The notes under the pieces: generated by a model | Database searches by the model: none | The model's input: only the letters and a program-made list of their open reading frames with translations | What the model was told of the DNA's origin: nothing | Assembly (NCBI GenBank): GCA_902984215.1 | Contig: CADWAF010001834.1 | Location: 1-14,428 of the forward strand | Direction: 5' to 3' | Length of the DNA stretch: 14,428 nt | Origin: Willaertia magna | Taxonomy: Eukaryota; Heterolobosea; Eutetramitea; Acrasida; Naegleriidae | In this document: positions 1 through 7,803 of the stretch, in pieces | How the letters are laid out: each line of letters begins with the position of its first letter | How positions within the stretch are numbered: the first letter of the stretch is position 1 | Made by a program: the position numbers and the translations under genes

Positions 1-875
1 ATAAATAAATTATTTTTTATACTTTACAATTTAATAATTGTAAACAATAAATGTTTTTTTTAGAAAAACAAAGAAAAGCACTAAAGATAGTTAAAGGAAA
101 TTGAATTCATAGTGTTGTAGGTAAAAGAATTTAAATAGTAAGCACTATATTTTAATTAACAAATTGTTATTTCACTTCCTTTGATTTTGTTTAAAATCCA
201 ATCCACTATTATTTTTCAAAGTAAAGAAAAGAAGTGTGATTACACTTTTACATCTTCTTTTAAAAATCATCTTAATTGTAAATAAATTTAACTTTTGTTC
301 ACATTTAAGATACATGGATTTTTTCAACAGTATTTTTCAGTGTTTTATTTCCTAATTCTTATATTTACATTTATTTTCCTTTTTTTTATAAAATCATTTT
401 GGTTATAAATCGAATGAATTATTTAAAAGTTTGTTCAACACTTTTAACATGCTTTTTGTAGAATTTAATTATTTAAGTATCTCCAACCTATTCAACCTAT
501 TGTCACTTCTACTATCCGTAATTAGTAATTTATTACTTTCAGATTCTACTCTATTTTTATGCCACTACGAACCGCCTTGGATTGATTTAAAGGGAGAAAT
601 ATCATTAATATCGTCAATTATTCTCCCAAAAATAGTAAATACATTTTTAATTCGGTTATTTCTACTGAACTCAATATTATAAATATAAATTTTGTTTAAG
701 ACAGTGTAGAATATATTTTAAATCTTATATGATATACAGGCGAAGTACTGTCAGAATTATTTGTCCCAACAAACTGTGTTTTTGTTGCAGATATTTCTTT
801 ATAAACTATAAAAAACGGTATATCTGAGGAAATTTTATGTATCGTTAAAATGTTTTGCACATTTGTTTTACACAT

Positions 876-906
876 TAGAACAAATCGTTACATGATATTT
901 GTTCTA
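876..906. repeat. Perfect 10-bp inverted repeat (stem-loop)
   Basis: TAGAACAAAT at 876-885 is exactly complementary to ATTTGTTCTA at 897-906, with an 11-base loop between them. It lies in the gene-poor flank, at least 1 kb from any supported gene. It could be a small structured RNA, a protein binding site or chance. Confidence 0.6.
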
Positions 907-1953
907 GAAAAGACATAAATCAAATATTCCTTCATTTATTTGGATCCCTTGAGGTAATTAATTCATAGATAGCTGTCTGCGCATTCTATTTTGAACATGA
1001 GAATAACAAATTTCCCATTAGTATCGAAAATATAATTCTTTAAATTAATCATTTTGCAAAATGGTATCTTTTTAACAAATTCTTTTTAATATACCACTCT
1101 TTCTTTTCTCATCTTAAAAGAAACCTATTTATAAAATTTTTGTAAAGTACACAAGATTGGATTAATTTAATAAATTGTTCAAAAACAATAATATTTATAA
1201 TAACAAATTTTTGTAAAGATTTTTTGATCGATTGATTATTGGATTTATTTTAACTGTAAAAAAATTGGCTTTTTGATATCCATTTTGATTTGTTACTTTA
1301 AAATGCTTGTAGTAGCAATGAAAATAGTTTCTAAACAAGACATAAAAAGTTAATTTTGAAACAACATATAAAAGATAGATCAGATATGAATTTAATGGAG
1401 CTCAAAAATGTTTTAAAAACATTTATATAATATATTAATAAATCAGGTATTGAATGACCTATTAAATCCATTTACATTCATCAATATAAAAAGAAAAAGA
1501 GAAACAGATATTGGATAAAAATGATATTTTCATAATATTACGTAAAATAAATAATAAAAATAAGTTTTATCAAGAACTACACTTGATTTAAACAAAACTG
1601 ATTTGTATATTTTCATCCAAATAGTAGCTGTCAACTAATTATTCAAAATAACGGTTTTAATGTTGAACAGTTTTGTAAATCAATGGATAAAAAATACAGA
1701 ATATTAGTCCAAAATTTTATTGATTTCTACCTTAACAAAATTATTATTGACTTTTCAGGGTTGATAATTAGTAATTATAAAAAACCTTTTAGGATCAAAT
1801 TTTATCTGTTTGTTTCCTATTATTGACAAAAGTAATGAGAGCAAGAAATAACGTTGTTGATCAAGATTGCATCTATCAAAGCATTATTCCTTCTGTATTT
1901 CTACAAAAAGCATTAGAGGGCAACACAACCTTCAATTTTACATTTTTAGAATA

Positions 1954-1959
1954 TTTATT
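1954..1959 (-). terminator. AATAAA polyadenylation signal of the WDR31-like gene
   Basis: TTTATT on the plus strand reads AATAAA on the minus strand, directly after the stop codon of the WD40 gene. It is the expected eukaryotic poly(A) signal; the position fits a very short 3' UTR. Confidence 0.5.
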
Positions 1960-1960
1960 T

Positions 1961-3097
1961 TTAAAATTTAAATTGACCAATCATTCCTTCCAATCCTCCG
2001 TAATGGAGAATTATATTCTTGTCATTTACAATGCTATGATTTTCATTATTAATAATGGTGGTATATTGTTGTTGTAAAGTCATTGGACAATAAGGTAATT
2101 GTATAGATTTTATAACTCTATTTGGTTCATTTAAATTCCATACATTTAAATATCTATCATTTCCAATTGAAGCAAAATAGCAATCACTATTATTCTCTAC
2201 ATTATAATTCTCTAAACATACAATATCATTAACTGTTAAAGAATGTCCAAAATAATTATTTATACAACCACCACTTAATTTTCTTCTATCATATAAAGAT
2301 ATTTTTGAAGTTTCTTTATTAAATCCTTTAAATCCAACTAAAATATAATTACCATTTATAGTAGTATTATTAAAACAATTAATACATGTAGGAATATCAT
2401 TTGTTTTAATTTGTTCATTTATTTTCATATTATTTAAATCCCAACATTTAATTGATAAATCTTCACTACTTTGAATATATTCATTTGTTAAATTTAAATA
2501 TTTAATTTTTGTAATTATATTTCTTTCAATATATTTTTCATTTATTAATTTATTTTGATTTAAATTATAAACTTTTATAAAATTATCTCTACTACCACTA
2601 ATAATATTTTTATTTGTAAATAAAATACTTGTAATGGAAAGTGAATGTAAATGATTTAATGTTAAAATATTTTGATAATTTTCATTTAATAAAATAATAG
2701 AACTATCTCTATATCCTAATATGGTATAATTATTATAATTATTATTATAATTATCCATTGTTAAAATATCACTTGATTCATTAATAAAATATTCTTGTTT
2801 AGTTAAATAATTATATAAATATCCATTTTCACCACCAAATAAATAATTAGAACTACAAAATAAATTATTTGATAATTGTATTAAATTATTATAATTATCC
2901 ATAAAATGTTGATTAAGACCTTTAAGGGAAATATCTACATTTGAAAGATCTACAATATTATTTGTATCTTCTTCTTCTTTTATTGTTCCTTTATTATCTT
3001 CCTTATTAGTACTATGATGATCATGATAATACTTTTTATGATCATCATTCATCTCTCCTTGTTGATTATCCTTTCCCTTAGAAAAACATTGTCCCAT
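1961..3097 (-). CDS. WD40-repeat protein, WDR31-like, with N-myristoylation-type N terminus
   Basis: A 378-residue WD40 beta-propeller protein. The start chosen is the ATG at 3095-3097, giving MGQCFSKGK: Gly2 with a small polar residue at position 6 suits N-myristoylation and Cys4 suits palmitoylation, so the protein is probably membrane-tethered. An upstream in-frame ATG at 3142 would add 15 hydrophobic residues that look like translated intron. Residues 10-50 are charged and disordered. Blade motifs include GYRDSSIILLN (128-138), SGSRDNFIKVYN (167-178), QSSEDLSIKCWD (209-220), ISLYDRR (266-272) and ASIGNDRYLNVWN (309-321). The order SGSRDN, then SSED..WD, then a GF-G segment with a D-R motif, then FGH, parallels human WDR31 as I recall it. 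Known for the family: WDR31 acts with ELMOD proteins in ciliary trafficking in animals; a role here is unknown. It lies 100 bp downstream of the PIP kinase gene on the same strand. A generic WD40 protein is the alternative. Confidence 0.78.
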   Translation of the reverse strand: MGQCFSKGKDNQQGEMNDDHKKYYHDHHSTNKEDNKGTIKEEEDTNNIVDLSNVDISLKGLNQHFMDNYNNLIQLSNNLFCSSNYLFGGENGYLYNYLTKQEYFINESSDILTMDNYNNNYNNYTILGYRDSSIILLNENYQNILTLNHLHSLSITSILFTNKNIISGSRDNFIKVYNLNQNKLINEKYIERNIITKIKYLNLTNEYIQSSEDLSIKCWDLNNMKINEQIKTNDIPTCINCFNNTTINGNYILVGFKGFNKETSKISLYDRRKLSGGCINNYFGHSLTVNDIVCLENYNVENNSDCYFASIGNDRYLNVWNLNEPNRVIKSIQLPYCPMTLQQQYTTIINNENHSIVNDKNIILHYGGLEGMIGQFKF

Positions 3098-3103
3098 TTT
3101 TTT

Positions 3104-3162
3104 CTGTAATAATATTGAAATAATAAATCTTATTGAAATCATAAAAAATACATTTATATTAC
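3104..3162 (-). other. Putative 59-nt 5' UTR intron of the WDR31-like gene
   Basis: On the minus strand a GTAATAT donor (from 3162) and a TTATTACAG acceptor (ending 3104) bracket a 59-nt AT-rich stretch. The acceptor is followed by six A residues and the ATG of MGQCFSKG. Removing the stretch deletes the upstream ATG at 3142. This is inferred from splice-site sequence only; no transcript evidence is available. Confidence 0.4.
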
Positions 3163-3197
3163 TTGCTACTATTGCCTTTTTATTATTTTGTAAACTT

Positions 3198-4958
3198 TTA
3201 TTCTAATATTGAATTTATAAATTTTAAAAATCTTTCACTATATTTATTTGGTGGAATTGTTGAAATTTCATTTACATCATTCATTAAACTTTTAATACTT
3301 TTTGCTGCTTTTTTTTTCATATTATATTCTTGTAAATAATCTACAATTCCAAATAAATAAATAATTTTATTATTTTCTATATCTGGAAAATAATATTTAC
3401 ATTGAAAATTATTTAAATTATCTAATTGATTATTTAATTCTAATACACCAATTAATAAAGAATAATCCATTACATCAAGTGATTGTAAAAAATTACAATC
3501 ATTTTGTAATTGTTGTAATAATTTATTTTTATTTTCTGTACCAATTTTAAATTTAATATTATTTTCAATTATATTTAAATCTTTTTGTATATATTCATTT
3601 GGTAATGATTTTCTACCTACTGTACTTCCTTTTATATCATATATTACTTTAATTTTATTATTATTATTGTAATCTATTGATTTTGTAGTTTCCATTTTTG
3701 GATTAATTATTTTTGGATTATTAAAAGATAATTCTTTATTTAATTTATTTATTAAATCATTCATTTTATTATTATTATTGATATTTCCATTATTGGTAAT
3801 GTTATTTTCTATTTTTAAACTTGTTCTTTTATTTATAATAACTTCATTATTTAATTTATTAATTAAATTATTAATTTTATTATTTCCATTTAAATTATTA
3901 TTTATTTTTAAATTATTACTTTCTGTAAAATTATTTTTAAAATTATTATTTTTTAAATTATTTTTTAAATTATTTTCAAAATAAAATAAATTATTCATAA
4001 TCATAAATCTAATTTCATATTTTTCTAAATATAGTTTAAATAATCCATAAATATCAATTAATAAACTTTTATTATTTAAATCATTTAAATAAATAAATAA
4101 TTTTGGTAAAATTACATTTCTTGTATAAATACATTCATTTCTATTTAAAGTTTTAATTAAATATTTATTATTATAACTATATCCAAATATAGAATCAGAT
4201 TTACCTTTTGATAAATTTAATTTTAATTCAAAATTACATAAATTATTTTTTAAATCTAAATTATTTATTTTATAAATTATATTTTTTAATTTATTAAAAG
4301 TTATTGGTCTATAATATTTATAATTAATTTGTTTATTTACAATAATTTGTTTTTTTTCATTTAAATCATCTTGTTGTAAACTATTTTGTAAACTACTATT
4401 TTGTAAAGTATTATTTTGTAAACTATTTTGTAAACCTTGTTGTAAAAATTGTTGTAATGATTCATATTGTTGTAATTTTTTTTCTTCTTCAATTTCTTGT
4501 TGTAAACAATATGAAATTATTTCTTGAATTTTTTTATTAAATTCATTTACATTTTGTAATAAATATTGATAACATTTATTATTTTCATCCTTTTCTTCCT
4601 TTTTTATATTATTATTATTTAAAGATTCTTTTGTAATAGAATTTGTTATTAAACTATTATTATTGTCAGTTAATGTTGTTGTTGTTGGACTATTATTTCC
4701 TATTGTGGAATTATTAGAAATCATGAAGGGTAAAGAAGGTGTTCTATTTAATAATTTATTATTTGTATTATTATTGTTAAAATTATTATTATTATCTCTA
4801 GGTGTAGTTGGCGTTCTTGGAGTTCTAGGTGTTTTTGGTGTAATTATTATTGTTTGTTGTTGTTGTTCTTGTTTTTCTAATAGTTGTTGTTTATTGTTAT
4901 TTGTAATTTCAATAAAGTCATCTTGTTGATTTAATAGAGATTGGAATGATCCGAACAT
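3198..4958 (-). CDS. Phosphatidylinositol phosphate kinase, type II (PI5P 4-kinase)-like
   Basis: A 586-residue lipid kinase of the PIPK family, which phosphorylates phosphatidylinositol monophosphates to PtdIns(4,5)P2 at membranes. The N-terminal 210 residues are low complexity: poly-Gln, a T-P-R/K repeat (40-54, possible proline-directed phosphorylation sites) and a Q/L-rich repeat (about 165-196). The kinase domain runs from about 211 to 585: glycine-rich GKSDSIFGYS (252-261), the ATP-binding Lys269 in YLIKTL, MNNLF (321-325), YDIKGSTVGR (440-449), MDYSLL (497-502), and the Mg-binding Asp540 in FGIVDYLQ. The activation loop MKKKAAKSIKSL followed by EISTIPPNKYSERF resembles type II PI5P 4-kinases (KKxAA), not the Glu-containing loop of type I enzymes. 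KGSTV also favours type II, while MNNL recalls type I. An Asn-rich insert of about 110 residues (326-436) splits the lobes. It is divergently transcribed from the 388-residue gene. Confidence 0.93.
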   Translation of the reverse strand: MFGSFQSLLNQQDDFIEITNNNKQQLLEKQEQQQQTIIITPKTPRTPRTPTTPRDNNNNFNNNNTNNKLLNRTPSLPFMISNNSTIGNNSPTTTTLTDNNNSLITNSITKESLNNNNIKKEEKDENNKCYQYLLQNVNEFNKKIQEIISYCLQQEIEEEKKLQQYESLQQFLQQGLQNSLQNNTLQNSSLQNSLQQDDLNEKKQIIVNKQINYKYYRPITFNKLKNIIYKINNLDLKNNLCNFELKLNLSKGKSDSIFGYSYNNKYLIKTLNRNECIYTRNVILPKLFIYLNDLNNKSLLIDIYGLFKLYLEKYEIRFMIMNNLFYFENNLKNNLKNNNFKNNFTESNNLKINNNLNGNNKINNLINKLNNEVIINKRTSLKIENNITNNGNINNNNKMNDLINKLNKELSFNNPKIINPKMETTKSIDYNNNNKIKVIYDIKGSTVGRKSLPNEYIQKDLNIIENNIKFKIGTENKNKLLQQLQNDCNFLQSLDVMDYSLLIGVLELNNQLDNLNNFQCKYYFPDIENNKIIYLFGIVDYLQEYNMKKKAAKSIKSLMNDVNEISTIPPNKYSERFLKFINSILE

Positions 4959-5221
4959 TATAATTTAGTGGTAAGTTGATAATTATACAATATATAAGTT
5001 AATATAAGTTAGACACGAGTAATGCGAGTAATTGTAGTGGTAGTAGTAATAGTTCGGAATGAAATTTATTCTTTTTTTGTTTTTTGTTTGATGATCCGCC
5101 TGGAAAGACTAGATGACATTTTCGCGAATGACTAGCTGGGCACTGTCATGTCAGAGACACCTAGGGAATTGGGAGTGTTGGCTACTACTTTTTTACAGGC
5201 TGAACATAACCAGTTTAAAAA
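4959..5221. promoter_or_regulatory. Shared divergent promoter, PIP kinase gene / 388-residue gene
   Basis: These 263 bp separate two divergent start codons. The PIP-kinase side has TATA-like AT-rich sequence (about 4985-5005). The centre has T-runs (5070-5090) and a GC-rich core with TTTTCGCGA at 5119-5127, E2F-like and containing the palindrome TTCGCGAA. An ATTGG (inverted CCAAT) lies near 5167. A TTTTTTACAG near 5189-5198 resembles a splice acceptor, so the plus-strand gene might carry a 5' UTR intron; the donor is unclear. Confidence 0.55.
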
Positions 5222-6388
5222 ATGTTTTGTGGTCTCGGTCCTTGCCTGAAAGAATATTACTCCCAATTAACAAATAATAATAATAACAATAATAATCCTA
5301 ACGAAGAAGAAGAAGAAAATTCAATACAACCATACAAAATAAAAGCAACTAAACTCAACAAACAAAAACAACTTTTAAAACAATCACTTGTTCACATTAT
5401 TCACAACAATGTTGTAGAAGAATCTAGAAAATTAGTATTTTTATACAAATATAGTGATATCTGGAATATACACATTTATATTCCTATTGAATTAAACATT
5501 CTACCCATTCATAGTTTATCCTTAATATTTAAGGGAATGTCTACAAAAAGTGAAAGTTTTAATATAACAGACATTAATAATAAAATTAATTTAAATAATA
5601 ATAAAAAATTTGGAATAATTAATTGTAATTTCATTAAAACAAATTATTTTATTAAATACACAATAACATATAAACACAAACAAACAAGTCGAGTACGTGG
5701 ACATTATACAATATGGTTACAATTAATGAATAAAGAAAAACAATTATTAATTGCTGAAATAAAAGTATATAACACTGAATTTTATCCAGGATATTATCCA
5801 TTAAATATACCAGTTTATTTACCTTATTATTCAACTTTATTTAAACAATTTAAAAGAATAAATACTATTCATACTGAAGATTTAATTAAAGGAATAAATT
5901 ATTGGGTTAAAATTAATAAAATGACTGAACCTCAATTAAAATTACAAAAAGGTCTTTTTTTGGAAGAATTTTCAGACAGTACAATAAAAGAATATCCATT
6001 AAAAGATCCTTGGTTTTTATTTTTTTATATTTATTTTAAAAATAAACAGAATAATAAATCTTTAAAGTTTTTATTTAATAAAATGATGAGAAAAGTGAAT
6101 AGTTCAGATGAAATGATGAATATTGTTTTTAATAAAATGTTTAAAATGGTAGAATATATATTTAAAAATAAGTTAATTATTATTAAGGAAGATTTGGGAG
6201 TGATATTTAAGGAAATTTGTTTAATGATGACTAAATATAGTGAACATTTTGATGATTCTTGGATCAATACGTTGTATTATTATTTTTCTTTAATTAAGGG
6301 AAAAACAATTATAAAAAAAAACTCTTTATTTAAAGCTGGTTTTGTGAAAGAGACTAAATTTATGGATATTGTTATAATTTTCAGATAA
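5222..6388 (+). CDS. Unrecognised 388-residue protein with beta-rich middle and helical C terminus
   Basis: I do not recognise this protein. It starts MFCGLGPC, with cysteines at 3 and 8 that could be lipidated but no glycine at position 2, and no signal peptide. Residues 18-25 are poly-Asn, followed by Glu-rich 28-32. Residues about 68-200 alternate short hydrophobic strands with polar turns (for example WNIHIYIPIELN at 81-92 and GHYTIWLQL at 160-168), as in a beta-sandwich. Residues about 200-225 carry a Tyr/Phe-rich and basic segment, and about 262-360 looks alpha-helical with repeated FNKM motifs. No enzyme motif, transmembrane helix or zinc site is visible. The ATG at 5222 follows TTTAAAAA, a good A-rich start context. 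It shares a divergent promoter with the PIP kinase gene and ends 17 bp before a 52-bp palindrome. It may be a lineage-specific protein. Confidence 0.8.
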   Translation: MFCGLGPCLKEYYSQLTNNNNNNNNPNEEEEENSIQPYKIKATKLNKQKQLLKQSLVHIIHNNVVEESRKLVFLYKYSDIWNIHIYIPIELNILPIHSLSLIFKGMSTKSESFNITDINNKINLNNNKKFGIINCNFIKTNYFIKYTITYKHKQTSRVRGHYTIWLQLMNKEKQLLIAEIKVYNTEFYPGYYPLNIPVYLPYYSTLFKQFKRINTIHTEDLIKGINYWVKINKMTEPQLKLQKGLFLEEFSDSTIKEYPLKDPWFLFFYIYFKNKQNNKSLKFLFNKMMRKVNSSDEMMNIVFNKMFKMVEYIFKNKLIIIKEDLGVIFKEICLMMTKYSEHFDDSWINTLYYYFSLIKGKTIIKKNSLFKAGFVKETKFMDIVIIFR

Positions 6389-6393
6389 ATAAA
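6388..6393 (+). terminator. AATAAA polyadenylation signal overlapping the stop
   Basis: AATAAA begins at the last base of the stop codon of the 388-residue gene. A second, larger candidate 3'-end structure, the palindrome at 6406-6457, follows immediately. Confidence 0.45.
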
Positions 6394-6405
6394 CGAAATA
6401 ATAAT

Positions 6406-6457
6406 AATAAGAAATCATTGTATAAAAATTTAAATTTTTATACAATGATTTCTTATT
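6406..6457. repeat. Perfect 52-bp palindrome (26-bp arms, no spacer)
   Basis: Every base from 6406 to 6431 pairs with 6457 back to 6432; I checked the arms base by base. The pairing stops at 6405/6458. The arms include the non-trivial segment GAAATCATTG (6411-6420) and its complement CAATGATTTC (6443-6452). It lies 17 bp after the stop codon of the plus-strand gene, so a transcript running through would form a 26-bp hairpin with almost no loop. It could be a 3'-end or processing structure, a small-RNA source, or a recent inverted duplication. Confidence 0.9.
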
Positions 6458-6654
6458 TAAGAAACGATTAATCAAGGCAGTAGTAAAGCACTAAATGCAA
6501 AAAGTTGTGAAGAGAACATTGCAAGTGCAAAAAAAAAACAACTCTTTTAAAAGGGAATAAATGTTTAAAAGGAAATAATGAACACAGTAATTTTCCTTGC
6601 TTGGTATTGGAAAGAAGCTATTTAAGGCTGGATATGAACTGATCAGAGCGGACA

Positions 6655-7788
6655 ATGAAAAATATAAAAAAAATATTAAATATTACAATGATAAACCAAA
6701 GATCTAGCAATTCTATTGTTAAAAGTGAAAACAATATCGTAGCTAACCATAATACAGTACCCCTTAACCCTTCGTTACCTGTTGCAGCTCCCTCCTCTTC
6801 ATCTGACCAATACACTCACGTTTGTCCCAAACACTTTAAAGTTACGGATATTAAATGTTCCACTTGCAACATGTTAATCTGTTACTGGTGTTTGTACGAT
6901 AGTCACCTTAATCATGAACACTCATTACTTAGAGATATCACTGAGAAAGATAGACAAGAGTATATTGAAATGTTCAATAAAAGTCAAGAAAATATTAGAA
7001 AAAGAAAGTTAGATTTGGAACAAGCTATTAAAGACGTTAAAGAAAAAGTTAAGATCACTAAAGATAATATAAAAAGCACATTTACTAATTTACGCTTACA
7101 ACTACAGTACAAAGAGGCTAGCCTATGCAGTGATGTTAGAAATGAAAGATTAACAAATGAAAACCAATTCTTAGATTACAGTTTACAACAGTTGCAAAGA
7201 GAGTGTCAATTAAGTAATTTAAATAATTTAAACAAAATGGATTTAGAAATCAGTAAATTTAAATTACAAGAATTCGACGCTAAGATTAACGATTTAAAAT
7301 TAAGAAATCCGTTAGACAAATATGCTAAGTTTGATTTTAAACTTAATAAAACTGAAACGGTTTCTGGAATTAGAGAATATTTATTAAACAAATTACTCTT
7401 GGATTCCAACCTAGTTGTTTTAGATTCTTCCAGTTATGGTAAAATTCAGGGTTCGTGAATTAGTAGTTACAGATTGTGATGATAACAAAATTAAATTATT
7501 TACAAAGAATGGTCAATTTATTAAATCCATAAAAATAATGAATTAAATATACCTTCAGGAATATATTATGATAAAGTAAATAATCAATATATTGTTTGTA
7601 ACTTTGGAAATGATAGTATCCATATTTATAATGATAATTTTAATTTGATTAAATCATTTGGTAAATATGGAAATGGTAATAATGAATTTAATTTCCCTAA
7701 CAATGTTGCCATTGACTATAACACCAAACAATTATATATTGTAGACTGTTGGAATCATTGTATTAAAATATTCTATTATCTTAATTAG
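6655..7788 (+). pseudogene. B-box / coiled-coil / NHL-repeat gene with two frameshifts
   Basis: The first reading frame (6655-7458) encodes 267 residues: a Ser/Pro-rich start, a B-box zinc finger with C57-x2-H60, C68-x2-C71, C76-x2-C79, H84, H87 and H89, then a charged coiled coil at about 95-215, ending at a TGA. NHL beta-propeller sequence continues after it. A second frame (about 7442-7534) reads RELVVTDCDDNKIKLF, and the first frame resumes (about 7541-7788) with NIPSGIYYDKVNNQYIV and LYIVDCWNHCIKIF, stopping at TAG 7786. The frames change near AAAA/GGG runs (7441-7451) and near an A5 run (7531-7535), one base each and in opposite directions. Only about three NHL blades are present, where propellers usually have six. 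B-box/NHL proteins elsewhere are regulators that bind proteins or RNA. Pseudogene decay or homopolymer sequencing errors both fit; a short B-box-only product is also possible. A second start at Met12 is available. Confidence 0.75.
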
Positions 7789-7794
7789 TCAATC

Positions 7795-7800
7795 AATAAA
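7795..7800 (+). terminator. AATAAA polyadenylation signal of the B-box/NHL gene
   Basis: AATAAA begins 6 bp after the NHL stop and ends 3 bp before the opposing gene's stop codon. Cleavage 10-30 bp downstream would fall inside the antisense of the MFI-like coding sequence. Confidence 0.45.
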
Positions 7801-7803
7801 TTA

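Larger units (their letters stand above)
1..1960. other. Gene-poor left flank, no supportable gene
   Basis: No reading frame here starts with ATG and carries a recognisable domain over a useful length. Open stretches at about 431-682 and 1823-2077 on the plus strand begin at TTG codons rather than ATG and match nothing I recognise; the second overlaps the end of the WDR31-like gene in antisense. GC is about 20-28% by hand count, higher than in the middle of several genes of this window. The stretch contains one clear stem-loop (876-906) and, at its right end, the 3' flank of the minus-strand WD40 gene. I see no tRNA, rRNA or intact transposon. Confidence 0.6.

Noticed and set aside
431..682. 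Plus-strand open frame of 83 codons
   Set aside because: It starts at TTG, is rich in Leu, Ser and Ile as expected from AT-rich DNA, and has no domain. If anything is coding here the other strand looks better.
1823..2077. Plus-strand open frame of 84 codons
   Set aside because: It starts at TTG and its second half is antisense to the WDR31-like gene. The first half (MRARNNVVDQDC) has fairly normal codons but no recognisable family, so I did not call it.
2720..2760. Self-complementary AAT/ATT stretch inside the WD40 gene
   Set aside because: It is low-complexity coding for Asn/Tyr repeats, so the inverted symmetry is trivial.
3098..3142. Longer N terminus for the WDR31-like protein from the ATG at 3142
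   Set aside because: It would add a hydrophobic stretch ending at a splice-acceptor-like sequence and would bury the MGQCFSKG lipidation motif.
4663..4929. Plus-strand open frame opposite the PIP kinase N terminus
   Set aside because: Poly-Val/Leu/Cys translation is the antisense of Asn, Gln and Thr-Pro repeats.
7438..7470. A mini-intron explaining the first B-box/NHL frameshift
   Set aside because: GTAAAATTCAG would be 11 nt, and the longer GT...ACAG option of about 34 nt is too short and would remove clear NHL residues.
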